DNA from: JAPLHP01 sp963720375
GTDB lineage: Bacteria; Chloroflexota; Dehalococcoidia; UBA2247; RBG-13-53-26
NCBI GenBank assembly: GCA_963720375.1
Contig: CAVRFM010000005.1
Location: 62,001-126,000, forward strand
Length of the DNA stretch: 64,000 nucleotides
Direction: 5' to 3'
Below, in pieces: positions 38,638 to 47,981 of this stretch. A program made the translations under genes and the position numbers. Below the pieces are notes generated by a model. That model was not told where the DNA came from. It did no database searches and saw only the letters and a program-made list of their open reading frames with translations. Positions within the stretch are counted from its first letter, which is position 1. The number at the start of each line of letters is the position of its first letter.

Positions 38638-41374
38638 TGCCGAAAAAATATTGTCTTCACGCACTGAACTGTGCAGGCAGATACCGATTCTCGCCCCCAA
38701 CACCGAAGAGGAAGGCGGCTGCGGCGTCACCGGATTTATCTGTTCCATCCCCGTGACCGGGAAAAACATCTTCGAGCCTTCCGTGCAGATGCATAACCGG
38801 GGCAATGGGAAAGGCGGCGGCATCGGCGCCGTCGGATTTATCCCCGAGGCCCTCGGTGTTTCAAGGCAGGTCCTGGACGAGGACTACATGTTCCACATCG
38901 CCCTCCTGGATGCCGGCGTGGCGGATGAGCTTGAAAACACCTTCATCAAGCCGTACTTCAAGATCGACAAATCCGAGAAGCTCGCCACGCTCGATGACCA
39001 TCGCAGTATCGGTCTGGATGTCAGGCCCCCGGATATTATGCGTTATTTCGTCCGTGTCAAGGACGACGTCCTGGATAAATTCATCGCGGAGAACCATTTC
39101 ACCTCCCTGGACCGGCGCGATGCCGAGGACGAGTTTGTCTATCAGAACAGCTTCAGGATCAACAAGCAATATTATGCCTCCCTCGGCGAGAAAAGGGCCT
39201 TTGTCATGTCCCATGGCCGGAACATGATGATCCTGAAGATCGTCGGCTATGCCGAGAACGTCGTCCGCTATTATAAACTGGATGATTTCAAGGCCTACGC
39301 CTGGCTGGCCCACCAGCGCTATCCGACCCGCGGCCGGGTTTGGCATCCCGGCGGCTGTCATCCCTTCAGCGCGCTCAACGAGGCGCTCGTGCACAACGGC
39401 GACTTTGCCAACTACCAGTCCGTTTACGAATATCTCAAACAGCGCAACTACCACCCCCTGTTTCTGACCGATACGGAGGAGGCGGCGCTCCTGCTCGATC
39501 TGTGGAGCAGGGTCTACAAATATCCCCTGGAATACCTGATCGAGGCCATGGCGCCGACCTCGGAGATGGACTTCGACATGCTGCCGGCACAAAAGCAGGC
39601 GCTGTACAAGGCCATTCAGACTCATCACGTCTATTCATCGCCCGACGGGCCGTGGTTCTTCATTATCGCCCGCAATGACGTGCAGAACGATCAGTTCCAG
39701 CTGATCGGCATCACGGATACGGCCATGCTCAGGCCGCAGGTGTTCGCCCTGCAGGAGGGCGAGGTGCAGGTCGGCCTGATCTGCTCGGAAAAACAGGCCA
39801 TCGATGCGACGCTCATCTCGCTGGAACGGGAAGATCCGCGCTTCAGGCCCATTGCCGACAAATACTGGAACGCCCGCGGCGGCAGTCATACCGACGGTGG
39901 CGCGTTCATCTTCAGCCTGAAGGATACCGGCGACGGCTCGGGCAACAAGCAGCTCATCTGTACCGACAAATTCGGGAAGGTGATCGAAACGGCCAAGGAT
40001 AAGGTCATCTGCGATATCTCGAAGAAGTTGAAAGAAACAACGGCCGAAGGCAAGGCCATAGAAGAGAGTCTCCGTGGTTTATTCGCGGAAGCAGACGGGT
40101 CTTCTGCGGCGCACAAGATTTTCGCCTATGTCCGGGACGCTATGGGGGGATTTGATGCCGAGAGGTTCAGGTTCGCGATTGAAACCATCAAAGGTCAGGC
40201 CCTGAAAAATGATACCTTCAAGCAAACGGCCATCACGGCCCTGACCCTGTTGAACGACCGGCGCTACAATACCGGCAGGATCAAGCGCAGCTCCGTGCAG
40301 CATGTCCTGAAAATCAACCTGGATGAGATCCTGGCCGCCACGCCCATGATTACGGAAAAGACGGCGTCGCAGTTCAGTCAAATCGATTTTGCCACCCGTG
40401 ATACCCTGCGGGCGCCGCAGCAGAACAATCAGATCCTTGTCATCGATGCGGAGCATTTTGAGCCGGAAGGCGATAACTGCGATGCGGTGATGATAGTCAA
40501 GGCCTACAAACTCGGCTGGCGACGCTTCATCGTGTACAAATACCGCGGCCAGCGGTTTACGGGCTGCGGCTGCGGTCCGGCGACCAAGGGCGTGCGGATC
40601 GACGTCTACGGCTCATCCGGCGACTATCTGGCATCGGGTATCGACGGTATGGAGATCTACGTGCACGGCAACGCCCAGGATCAACTCTGCCAGATCATGA
40701 AAGAGGGCAAGCTGGTGGTCTTCGGCGATGTCGGGCAGACATTCATGTACGGCGCCAAGGGAGGCGCGGCCTATATCATGGGCAATGCCGCCGGACGGCC
40801 CCTGATCAATGCCGTCGGCAAGCCGCGCGTGGTCATCAACGGCACCGCCCTTGACTACCTGGCCGAATCCTTCATGGCCGGCGATCCGCTGAACGGCGGC
40901 GGGTTTGTCATCCTGAACGGCATCGGCTTCGATGACAATGACGGGTCGATCCGGGAGTATGAATCGCCTTATCCGGGGTCCAATATCTTTTCCCTGGCCT
41001 CCGGCGGTGCGATCTATGTGCGCGACCCGCACCGGAAACTGGTTGATGAGCAGCTCAATGGCGGCGAGTTCGCCAGGATCACGGATGCCGACTGGAAATT
41101 GATCCAGCCCTATCTCGAGGAGAATGAAAGACTTTTCGACATCACCATCGACCGGCTTTTGACGATTGACGATAGAAAAAGGGCCCCCAAAGACGTCTAC
41201 AGAAAGATCAGGCCGAAAAAGACAGCGGCCTCTGCCGAAGACGACGACGGGTTGAGCGAGTCGGTCAAATGTGACCTCAGCGCTGGACAGGAGACCCCAG
41301 TGTGCATTGCCAACTGTCCGAATGAAGCGCTTGTACTGAGTATTGATGGTGACGGCGGAGGCAAGGTTAAATGA
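38630..41374 (+). CDS. Glutamate synthase GltB1-GltB3 fusion
   Basis: About 914 residues, intact. Residues about 27-400 form a class II glutamine amidotransferase (CGVTGF with the nucleophilic Cys after a 26-residue leader, HQRYPTRGRVWHPGGCHPF, VHNGDFANY). Residues about 620-830 form the GXGXG domain (GCGCGPATKGVRIDVYG, GDVGQTFMYGAKGGAAYIMGNA as two parts). Together with the FMN-domain gene upstream this completes a split glutamate synthase; glutaminase and GXGXG are fused while FMN domains are separate. The tail holds a degenerate half ferredoxin (KCDLSAGQETPVCIANCP). Start overlaps the previous stop; stop overlaps hisH (ATGA). Confidence 0.82.
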   Translation: MDNAEKILSSRTELCRQIPILAPNTEEEGGCGVTGFICSIPVTGKNIFEPSVQMHNRGNGKGGGIGAVGFIPEALGVSRQVLDEDYMFHIALLDAGVADELENTFIKPYFKIDKSEKLATLDDHRSIGLDVRPPDIMRYFVRVKDDVLDKFIAENHFTSLDRRDAEDEFVYQNSFRINKQYYASLGEKRAFVMSHGRNMMILKIVGYAENVVRYYKLDDFKAYAWLAHQRYPTRGRVWHPGGCHPFSALNEALVHNGDFANYQSVYEYLKQRNYHPLFLTDTEEAALLLDLWSRVYKYPLEYLIEAMAPTSEMDFDMLPAQKQALYKAIQTHHVYSSPDGPWFFIIARNDVQNDQFQLIGITDTAMLRPQVFALQEGEVQVGLICSEKQAIDATLISLEREDPRFRPIADKYWNARGGSHTDGGAFIFSLKDTGDGSGNKQLICTDKFGKVIETAKDKVICDISKKLKETTAEGKAIEESLRGLFAEADGSSAAHKIFAYVRDAMGGFDAERFRFAIETIKGQALKNDTFKQTAITALTLLNDRRYNTGRIKRSSVQHVLKINLDEILAATPMITEKTASQFSQIDFATRDTLRAPQQNNQILVIDAEHFEPEGDNCDAVMIVKAYKLGWRRFIVYKYRGQRFTGCGCGPATKGVRIDVYGSSGDYLASGIDGMEIYVHGNAQDQLCQIMKEGKLVVFGDVGQTFMYGAKGGAAYIMGNAAGRPLINAVGKPRVVINGTALDYLAESFMAGDPLNGGGFVILNGIGFDDNDGSIREYESPYPGSNIFSLASGGAIYVRDPHRKLVDEQLNGGEFARITDADWKLIQPYLEENERLFDITIDRLLTIDDRKRAPKDVYRKIRPKKTAASAEDDDGLSESVKCDLSAGQETPVCIANCPNEALVLSIDGDGGGKVK

Positions 41375-41991
41375 TTGCCATCATCGACTACGGTGCCGGA
41401 AACCTGCGCAGTGTAGCTAATGCCATCGCCAAGCTGGGTTACCAGCCGAAGGTGACGGGCAACCCTGGCGATGTGCTTAGCGCTGCAGCAGTTATCCTCC
41501 CCGGTGTCGGCGCAGCTGCTGATACCATGCACAATCTGGATAGGTCGGGCATGTCCCAGGCCGTTCGTCAGCTAGTCACTGACGGCAGACCCCTCTTTGC
41601 GGTTTGCGTGGGAATGCAGGTTCTTTTCACAGAAACTGAAGAGGGCGGCAGGCACAGGTGTCTGGGGATTATTCCTGGAATTGTGAGAAGGTTGCCGCCA
41701 GGGCTCAAAATCCCTCACATGGGGTGGAACCAGGTGAACCGAAAAGAGAGTCATCCGCTATTTGATTCTATACCGGACGGAGCCAACTTCTATTTTGTTC
41801 ACAGCTACTATGCTGCTCCGGAAGACCTGTCAGTGACAGCCGGAACAACAGAGTATGGGGTTTCTTTCTGCAGTGTCGTGATCAGGGACAATGTGGTGGC
41901 CACCCAGTTTCATCCTGAGAAGAGCGGTGAGCATGGCTTGAGGATGTACGATAACTTCCTCAAGATGGCGCTGGCCGGAAAGAGGGCTTAA
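41371..41991 (+). CDS. hisH: Imidazole glycerol phosphate synthase, HisH
   Basis: Glutaminase subunit of the HisHF complex of histidine synthesis, 206 residues. Motifs: DYGAGNLRSV, PGVGA, the nucleophile in FAVCVGMQVLF, HMGWN, and the His-Glu pair in FHPEKSG. The ATG overlaps the stop of the glutamate synthase gene by four bases. It delivers ammonia to HisF, encoded 100 bases downstream. Confidence 0.95.
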   Translation: MIAIIDYGAGNLRSVANAIAKLGYQPKVTGNPGDVLSAAAVILPGVGAAADTMHNLDRSGMSQAVRQLVTDGRPLFAVCVGMQVLFTETEEGGRHRCLGIIPGIVRRLPPGLKIPHMGWNQVNRKESHPLFDSIPDGANFYFVHSYYAAPEDLSVTAGTTEYGVSFCSVVIRDNVVATQFHPEKSGEHGLRMYDNFLKMALAGKRA

Positions 41992-42091
41992 TCCACGTGA
42001 CCTGGGAAGGACCCCTCCAGCGGCCGGTGGATACCAAAGTCGGAGAGAGACAATTGAAGATGGTCGGAGTTAAGTAAGGACGGTTTCGGCA

Positions 42092-42859
42092 ATGCTAACG
42101 AAGAGGATCATACCCTGTCTTGATATGACCGGCGGGCGAGTGGTCAAAGGCACCAGCTTCATGGATCTCCGTGATGCGGGTGACCCTGTGGAGATGGCTG
42201 CCTTCTACTATAAGGAAGATGCCGATGAGCTGGTTTTCCTGGATATTGGTGCGACGCCTGAGGGCCGTAACACCATGGTAGAGATAGTGGAACGTGTATC
42301 CGAGCAGGTTTTCATCCCGCTTACCGTAGGCGGAGGGCTGCGCAGTGTCAATGATATGCGACTGATGCTGAAGGCCGGAGCCGATAAGATAACCGTCAAC
42401 ACTGCGGCGGTGCTCCACCCGGAACTAATAGGTAAAGGAGCAGAAAGATTTGGCTCCCAGTGTATCGTTGTAGCCATCGATGCCAGGCTGGTGGAAAACG
42501 GTGAAGCACCAAAGTGGGAGGTTCTTACTCACGGCGGCCGGAAGGGAACGGGAATTGACGCCGTCGTTTGGGCGAATCAGGCCGTTGCACTCGGTGCCGG
42601 GGAGTTGCTGGTGACCAGTTGGGATAATGACGGCCACCGGAGCGGATATGACCTGAGGCTCACCCGGGCTATTAGCGAGCAGGTATCAGTACCGGTCATC
42701 GCCAGCGGCGGCGCTGGGAACCTGGAGCATCTTTATCAAGCCCTGCTTGCAGGCAAGGCGGATGCTGTTCTTGCTGCCAGCATTTTTCACTACCGGACCT
42801 ACTCGATTCGCCAGGCGAAAGACTATCTGGCAGGAAAGGGGATTCCCATAAGGAGATAG
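42092..42859 (+). CDS. hisF: Imidazole glycerol phosphate synthase, HisF
   Basis: Complete HisF cyclase, 255 residues. Both catalytic aspartates are present: KRIIPCLDMTGGRVVKG near the N terminus and VVAIDARL near residue 130. The phosphate-binding VGGGLRS and SGGAGNLEHLY loops are conserved. As the copy adjoining hisH it is presumably the working histidine-pathway enzyme, in contrast to the N-terminally disrupted copy at 32090-32861. Confidence 0.95.
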   Translation: MLTKRIIPCLDMTGGRVVKGTSFMDLRDAGDPVEMAAFYYKEDADELVFLDIGATPEGRNTMVEIVERVSEQVFIPLTVGGGLRSVNDMRLMLKAGADKITVNTAAVLHPELIGKGAERFGSQCIVVAIDARLVENGEAPKWEVLTHGGRKGTGIDAVVWANQAVALGAGELLVTSWDNDGHRSGYDLRLTRAISEQVSVPVIASGGAGNLEHLYQALLAGKADAVLAASIFHYRTYSIRQAKDYLAGKGIPIRR

Positions 42860-42880
42860 TAACGTAACGAGAGGATTACT

Positions 42881-42988
42881 ATGATGAAAGACCTACCTCC
42901 CACCAAGGTTCGCAATAGAGAGAGATTCATCTTGGATATTAGACACCGATTGAATCAGGGAGTCAGAAATGATAGGCCAAGAGACTAG
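42881..42988 (+). CDS. Possible 35-residue leader peptide before nrpR
   Basis: A small frame with tandem ATG codons at 42881 after GAGAGG runs 35 codons and ends 20 bases inside the nrpR gene in another frame. It is basic and has no recognisable motif. It could couple translation of nrpR to hisF, or be chance. Confidence 0.25.
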   Translation: MMKDLPPTKVRNRERFILDIRHRLNQGVRNDRPRD

Positions 42989-43989
42989 AGTTGTTGAAAG
43001 GAAAGTGGTCGCCATCCTTAAAGTGCTCAGCGATTCCCCGGAGCCTATCGGCGGCAGGGTGATTGCCCGCCGGTTGTATGATCTTGGCTTTGAGCTCGGT
43101 GAGAGGGCGGTGAGGTATCATCTGAGGCTGATGGATGAGCGAGGTTTGACCCAAACTGTAGGGAAGAAGGATGGCAGACAGATCACCTCTTCAGGGCTTG
43201 AGGAACTGAAGAGTGCCCTGGTGTCCGATAGGTTGGGACACATAGCCGCCAGGATCGAGCTCTTAGCGTATGCCACCTCTCTCGACCTTGATAACTATGG
43301 TGGGCAGGTCCCTATCAACACATCCTTGTTTGCAGAGGAGGAATTCCACCGTGCTCTAGGGCTGATGAGTGATGCCTTTAGATCTGGCCTGTGCGTCAGT
43401 GACCTGGTGGCAATCGCCCAAGAAGGGGCAAAGCTTGGAGGAGTGACGGTACCCCAGGGCAAGGTCGGGCTGGCCACAGTATCCAGCATTGTAGTGAGCG
43501 GTGCCCTGTTAAAAGCCGGTATCCCACTGGTCTCCAGGTTTGGAGGCATACTGCAGGTCAGGAATCAAAAACCACTCAGGTTCACCGATCTGATAGAGTA
43601 CTCAGGGTGCTCCTTGGACCCCGCTGAGATATTTATTGCCAGCAGAATGACCAGTGTCAGGAAGGCAAGTATCGAAGGCGGTGGCAAGATACTGGCTAGC
43701 TTCGGCGAGATTCCCTCTCCCTGCAGACCGGAAACGGAGGCCATTATGAGGAAGCTGAAGGCAGCGGGCTTCGATGGCCTGATCAAGCTGGGAGAGACGA
43801 ATGAACCGATATGCGAAATCACCATCAGAATTGAACAAGGTTGGGCTGATACTTTATGATGGGCTTAACCCGGTGGCAGCCGCCGCGGAAGCAGGTATAG
43901 AGGTCACAAACCGTGCCATGAGTGGATTAATTGAATACAAGAATCTGAGCAGATTTAGAGATATTGCGGATAAAAGGAGCAGCGTATAA
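42969..43989 (+). CDS. nrpR: NrpR-type nitrogen regulator (frameshifted)
   Basis: About 340 codons. Winged helix (residues about 5-75: VIARRLYDLGFELGERAVRYH) and one NrpR regulatory domain with VPINTSLF, VPQGKVGLATVSS, GGILQV, and NPVAAAAEAGIE near the end. One base is missing near 43834, after EITIRIE, so as sequenced the last 50 residues are out of frame. In methanogens NrpR senses 2-oxoglutarate and represses glnA, amt and nif genes; the position between hisF and amt-glnB-glnA fits that role. AGGGAG precedes the ATG. Confidence 0.85.
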
Positions 43990-43995
43990 CCAGCC

Positions 43996-44664
43996 ATGTT
44001 CAGGGTATTCATAATAGCCGATAGAAGCGAGCAGGTAAGGGAACTCAATTCCGGACTTGCCGAGAGGGGCTTCCTGTGCTCGATTGTCTCTGGTGATGAT
44101 GAATTGCTGGAGGAAGTCAATACTCTAGCTGCTGACCTTTTGGTAGTAGCTGTAGATGGCTCGCCGCCCGGTTCGGGGATGAGGCTTTTGCCCCAGAGGA
44201 TCAAGCAGGAAACGCATCTGCCTGTTATCACCCTTCTATCAAGTGATAGCCTTGATGTCCTTGACTGTGATCCGTCCATAGATGACTTTGTTGTCAAGCC
44301 ATGGGATGTGAACGAGTTAGTGATAAGAGCAAACCGGATCCTGCAACGAAAAAAGACTTCGGACGCCAAGGACTTGATCAACTGCGGTGACATAACGATT
44401 GACCTGGCCAAGTGCGAGGTGGCTGTAAGGGGCAGACTTGTGGAGCTGACATTCAAGGAGTACGAGTTGCTCCGGTTTCTGGCAACCAACAAAGGCAAGG
44501 TCTTCACCAGAGAGGCATTGCTCAATAAGGTCTGGAGCTACGATTATTACGGCGGCGATAGGACAGTTGATGTACACATAAGGAGACTCAGGAGCAAGCT
44601 TGGGGACTCTGCTTGCATCGAGACAGTGAGGAACATCGGCTACAGGTTGAGTGACTATTTGTAG
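43996..44664 (+). CDS. OmpR-family (GlnR-like) response regulator
   Basis: 222 residues: N-terminal receiver-like domain (residues 1-115) and C-terminal winged helix (VELTFKEYELLRFLATN, DRTVDVHIRRLRSKLG). The receiver keeps D54 and the conserved Lys (VVKPW), but the acidic pair near residue 9 is reduced to one Asp and no histidine kinase gene adjoins. This resembles orphan OmpR-type nitrogen regulators such as actinobacterial GlnR. Position 6 bases after nrpR and before amt-glnB-glnA supports control of nitrogen genes (inference). Confidence 0.8.
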   Translation: MFRVFIIADRSEQVRELNSGLAERGFLCSIVSGDDELLEEVNTLAADLLVVAVDGSPPGSGMRLLPQRIKQETHLPVITLLSSDSLDVLDCDPSIDDFVVKPWDVNELVIRANRILQRKKTSDAKDLINCGDITIDLAKCEVAVRGRLVELTFKEYELLRFLATNKGKVFTREALLNKVWSYDYYGGDRTVDVHIRRLRSKLGDSACIETVRNIGYRLSDYL

Positions 44665-44701
44665 CTCACTCCATCTTTGAAGCCTGTACATTGTGCTGAT
44701 T

Positions 44702-44718
44702 GTTAATACAGATTTAAC
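44702..44718. promoter_or_regulatory. Inverted repeat upstream of amt
   Basis: GTTAA-N7-TTAAC is a perfect short inverted repeat 38 bases after the response-regulator stop and about 300 bases before amt. Size and sequence suit a dimeric regulator such as the adjacent GlnR-like protein. A TTGAAA at 44723-44728 follows but no well-spaced -10 was found. Confidence 0.4.
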
Positions 44719-44744
44719 CTCCTTGAAATCTGTTGGAAACATAT

Positions 44745-44802
44745 AGGTGCTACCCTCTGGTTATAAGCAGAAAAGGGAGGTTAGTCATGAAGAGTAGCAC
44801 CT
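44745..44802. promoter_or_regulatory. Long-spaced inverted repeat in amt leader
   Basis: AGGTGCTAC (44745-44753) and GTAGCACCT (44794-44802) are perfect complements 40 bases apart. The right arm overlaps codons 3-6 of a small open frame and the ribosome site lies in the loop, so pairing in RNA could gate its translation. The rest of the 338-base gap 44665-45002 shows only the small frame and the GTTAA repeat. Confidence 0.4.
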
Positions 44803-44900
44803 GTAAGATCATGAAGCTTGGTTCCGAGCCATTGACATCTGGGTTCAATCTGGAGGTGATCACCAGTGGCAACTCAATCAGGGAGACATGTGCAGCATGA
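44787..44900 (+). CDS. Possible 37-residue peptide upstream of amt
   Basis: An ATG with AAGGGAGG six bases ahead opens a 37-codon frame ending TGA at 44898-44900, about 100 bases before amt. The peptide begins MKSSTCKIMKLGSE and has two cysteines. The ribosome site is better than that of amt itself. It may be a regulatory leader peptide or a small protein; no family is recognised. Confidence 0.4.
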   Translation: MKSSTCKIMKLGSEPLTSGFNLEVITSGNSIRETCAA

Positions 44901-45002
44901 TCGCGGTCTATTATTGGTCGGTTTGCTGCAAGGCTGCCGGGGCGAATGGTATGGACGTCGGTTGCACCATCCCGTCCAATAGTTTTGGCGAGGGGGTGTG
45001 GG

Positions 45003-46227
45003 ATGTCTAGCGGTGATACTGCCTGGCTTCTGATTTCGACTGCCCTGGTGATGCTGATGACCCCCGGGCTGGCCCTGTTCTATGGCGGCATGGTGAGGAA
45101 GAAAAACATTCTCTCCACCATGATGATGAGTTTCTGCCATCATTGCCGTCATAGGGGTACTCTGGGTACTCTACGGTTACACCCTGGCCTTTGGGCCTGA
45201 CAAAGGCGGCATCATCGGCGGGCTTGACTGGATCGGCCTGAGAAATGTGGGGCAGGGCCCCTCTTCTACGTATGCTAAAACTGTCCCCCAGTTGGCCTTC
45301 ATGATGTTCCAGGGTATGTTTGCCATCATCACGGTGGCCCTCATCACCGGAGCGGTGGTGGAGCGGATCAAGTTTAGCGCCTTGCTGGTCTTCTCAGTCT
45401 TATGGTTTACGCTGATCTACTGCCCCGTAGCTCACTGGGTATGGGGCAGCGGTGGCTGGCTGGCCAAGCTGGGAGCCATCGATTTTGCCGGCGGAACAGT
45501 GGTTCACATAAGTGCTGGAGTGTCGGCTATGGCTCTGGCACTGGTGCTGGGACCGCGTAAGGGATATGCCGAAAAGCAGCCAATGGAGCCCGCGAATATC
45601 CCTATGGTGGCCCTGGGAGCAGCGCTGCTCTGGTTTGGCTGGTTTGGTTTCAATGCCGGCAGCGCCCTGACCTCCGGCGGATTGGCCGCGAGCGCCTTTG
45701 TAGCTACCAATACATCCGCCTGCGCTGCGGCTTTCACCTGGATCATCCTGGGGTGGATCAATAAACGCCCCTCTCTCCTGGGTGCTGCCACAGGGGCCGT
45801 GGTTGGCCTGGTGGCCATTACGCCAGCCGCAGGGTTTGTGACTCCTCTGGCTGCTATACCTATAGGCATGGTAGCGGCAGTAATCTCATACTATTTCATG
45901 ATCCTGAGATCCAAGCAGAAGGTTGATGAGTCTCTGGATGTCTGGGCCTGTCACGGCATGGGAGGCACATGGGGGGCCTTGGCCACCGGCATCTTCGCCA
46001 GCGCTACTGTCAATGCAGCAGCAACCGATGGCCTGATCTATGGGAGTGCCCTGCTGCTGAGTAAGCAGATCGCAGCCGTGGCTGTCGTCTGGGTCTTCGC
46101 CTTTGCCGGCACCTGGATTCTGGCCAAGATCATCAATGCTGTCATTGGCCTGAGGGTGAAGAGTGAGGAAGAGGTGGTGGGACTGGATATATCCCAGCAT
46201 GGTGAAAAAGCCTATGGAGGGATATAA
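45003..46227 (+). CDS. amt: Ammonium transporter (frameshifted)
   Basis: Amt/Mep/Rh channel of about 408 residues with some 11 membrane helices. Signature parts: MTPGLALFYGGMVRKKN, the first pore His in CPVAHWVWG, FAGGTVVHISAG, WFGWFGFNAGSAL, and the second His in ACHGMGGTWG. One extra base near 45135, after MMMSF, breaks the frame; the sequence on both sides is typical. It takes up ammonium at low supply and is gated by the P-II protein encoded next. Stop is three bases before glnB. Confidence 0.9.
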
Positions 46228-46230
46228 TTG

Positions 46231-46570
46231 ATGAAGAAAATAGAGGCGATCATCAGGGAAGAGAAGCTGGAACCGGTCAGAGCGGCACTTGAGGGAATCG
46301 GCATCATCGGCATGACGGTGATGGAAGTAAGCGGCCGCGGCCGCCAGAATGGCATTCCCCTGCAATGGAGAGCCGGGAGAATACCGGGTGGAATTCCTGC
46401 CCAAGGTTAAAATCGAGGTGGTGGTCCTGGATGAGGACCTGGGAAAGACGTTGAATACCATTATGGTGAAAGCCAGGACCGGTGAACGGGGAGATGGCAA
46501 GATATTTGTCTTGCCCATCGAAAATGCCATACGTGTTCGGACAGGTGATGAAGGAGAAAATGCCATATAG
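46231..46570 (+). CDS. glnB: Nitrogen regulatory protein P-II (frameshifted)
   Basis: P-II protein of about 113 residues. N terminus KKIEAIIREEKLEPVRAAL, T-loop GRGRQNGIPLQWRAGEYRVEF (with the shift inside it, near 46385), B-loop TGERGDGKIFVLPIE, and IRVRTG. P-II binds ATP/ADP and 2-oxoglutarate and controls Amt and glutamine synthetase. Linkage to amt marks it as the GlnK type. ATG is at 46231 with GGAGGG ahead. The single shift at the T-loop would abolish function if real. Confidence 0.88.
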
Positions 46571-46637
46571 ATAGGGAGAGGGCGGATATGAACGCCAAGG
46601 CAGCATACCAGAATAGGTAGTACTGAAAGGAGGAGAA

Positions 46638-47981
46638 ATGACAGCTAAGTCTAAGAAGGAAAGCAAGGAATATGTGCTCAAAATGGCCAAGGAGCACGAT
46701 GTAAAGTTCATCAGGTTGTGGTTTGCCGATATCCTGGGTATGCTCAAGGGATTTGCCATCACTGTGGAGGAACTGGAAGGAGCCCTGGAGGAGGGGATGG
46801 GTTTTGATGGATCATCCATCGAGGGGTTTGCCCGCATTGATGAGAGCGACATGGTAGCCCTGCCTGACCCCGACACCTTCCGATTGCTTCCCTGGAGACC
46901 GAAGGAGCACCATGCTGTAGGGAGGATGTTCTGCGACATCCTCTGGCCTAATGGGCAACCGTTTGAAGGTGACCCGAGGTATGTACTGAAGAGAAATCTC
47001 AAAAGGGCAGCGGATTTGGGCTACACCTACTACGTTGGGCCGGAGCTGGAGTACTTCTACTTCCAGGATTCGAAGGGCACCGTGACCCTGGACGAGGGCG
47101 GCTATTTTGACATGATCCCTCTGGATGTGGCGACTGACCTCAGAAGGGATACGGTCCTTACCCTCGAGGAGATGGGGATAGGTATCGAGTACTCCCATCA
47201 TGAGGTTGCCAGTAGCCAGCACGAGATAGATATGAGGTACACCGATGCCTTCACTATGGCTGATAGTGTCATGACCTACCGTCTGGTGGTGAAGCAGATA
47301 GCCCTGAACCACGGTGTCTACGCTACCTTTATGCCGAAACCGGTCTTTGGGATCAACGGAAGCGGCATGCATGTGCACCAGTCGCTGTTCAAAGACGGCA
47401 GGAACGCCTTCTTTGAAAAGGATGATAAGTACCATCTGTCCAAGACAGCCAAATCTTACGTAGCCGGACTGCTGAAACATGCCCCTGAAATCACCGCTGT
47501 CACCAGCCAGTGGGTTAACTCCTATAAGCGCCTTGTCCCTGGGTACGAGGCCCCGGTATACCTTTCCTGGGCACGGCGGAATCGATCTGACCTGATAAGG
47601 GTTCCCGAGTACAAGCCGGGTAAAGAAAACGCCACCAGGGTCGAGTACAGATCACCTGATCCGGCCTGCAACCCCTACCTTTGTTTCAGCGTGATGCTGG
47701 CTGCGGGTCTGGATGGCATCGAGAAGGGTCTTACCCCTCCGGAACCCGTGGAGGAAAACGTCTATCATATGTCCGAAGAGGAAAGAAAGAGCCGGGGCAT
47801 AGGCACCCTGCCAGCGAGCCTGTGGGATGCTATCCAGCTCACTGAAAAGAGTGACGTCGTGCGGGAGGCTCTTGGTGAGCACGTCTTCAACTCCTTCATC
47901 GAGAACAAGAAGATAGAGTGGGACCGCTTTCGGGTTCAAGTTACCGACTATGAATTGAAGAGATATCTGCCAATCCTCTAG
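46638..47981 (+). CDS. glnA: Glutamine synthetase, type I-alpha
   Basis: 447 residues. Forms glutamine from glutamate, ammonia and ATP. Motifs: MGFDGSSIEGF, EYSHHEVASSQHEIDMRY (metal ligands), NGSGMHVHQSLF, and RNRSDLIRVP. The short length and missing C-terminal insertion mark the alpha subtype, which is normally controlled by feedback or P-II-type partners and not by adenylylation. AAGGAGGAG precedes the ATG. It follows amt-glnB on the same strand and is intact. Confidence 0.96.
   Translation: MTAKSKKESKEYVLKMAKEHDVKFIRLWFADILGMLKGFAITVEELEGALEEGMGFDGSSIEGFARIDESDMVALPDPDTFRLLPWRPKEHHAVGRMFCDILWPNGQPFEGDPRYVLKRNLKRAADLGYTYYVGPELEYFYFQDSKGTVTLDEGGYFDMIPLDVATDLRRDTVLTLEEMGIGIEYSHHEVASSQHEIDMRYTDAFTMADSVMTYRLVVKQIALNHGVYATFMPKPVFGINGSGMHVHQSLFKDGRNAFFEKDDKYHLSKTAKSYVAGLLKHAPEITAVTSQWVNSYKRLVPGYEAPVYLSWARRNRSDLIRVPEYKPGKENATRVEYRSPDPACNPYLCFSVMLAAGLDGIEKGLTPPEPVEENVYHMSEEERKSRGIGTLPASLWDAIQLTEKSDVVREALGEHVFNSFIENKKIEWDRFRVQVTDYELKRYLPIL

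Noticed and set aside
44665..45002. Archaeal-type NrpR operator (GGAA-N6-TTCC)
   Set aside because: No such motif was found upstream of amt, and I did not see one ahead of glnA; the operator of these bacterial NrpR proteins may differ.
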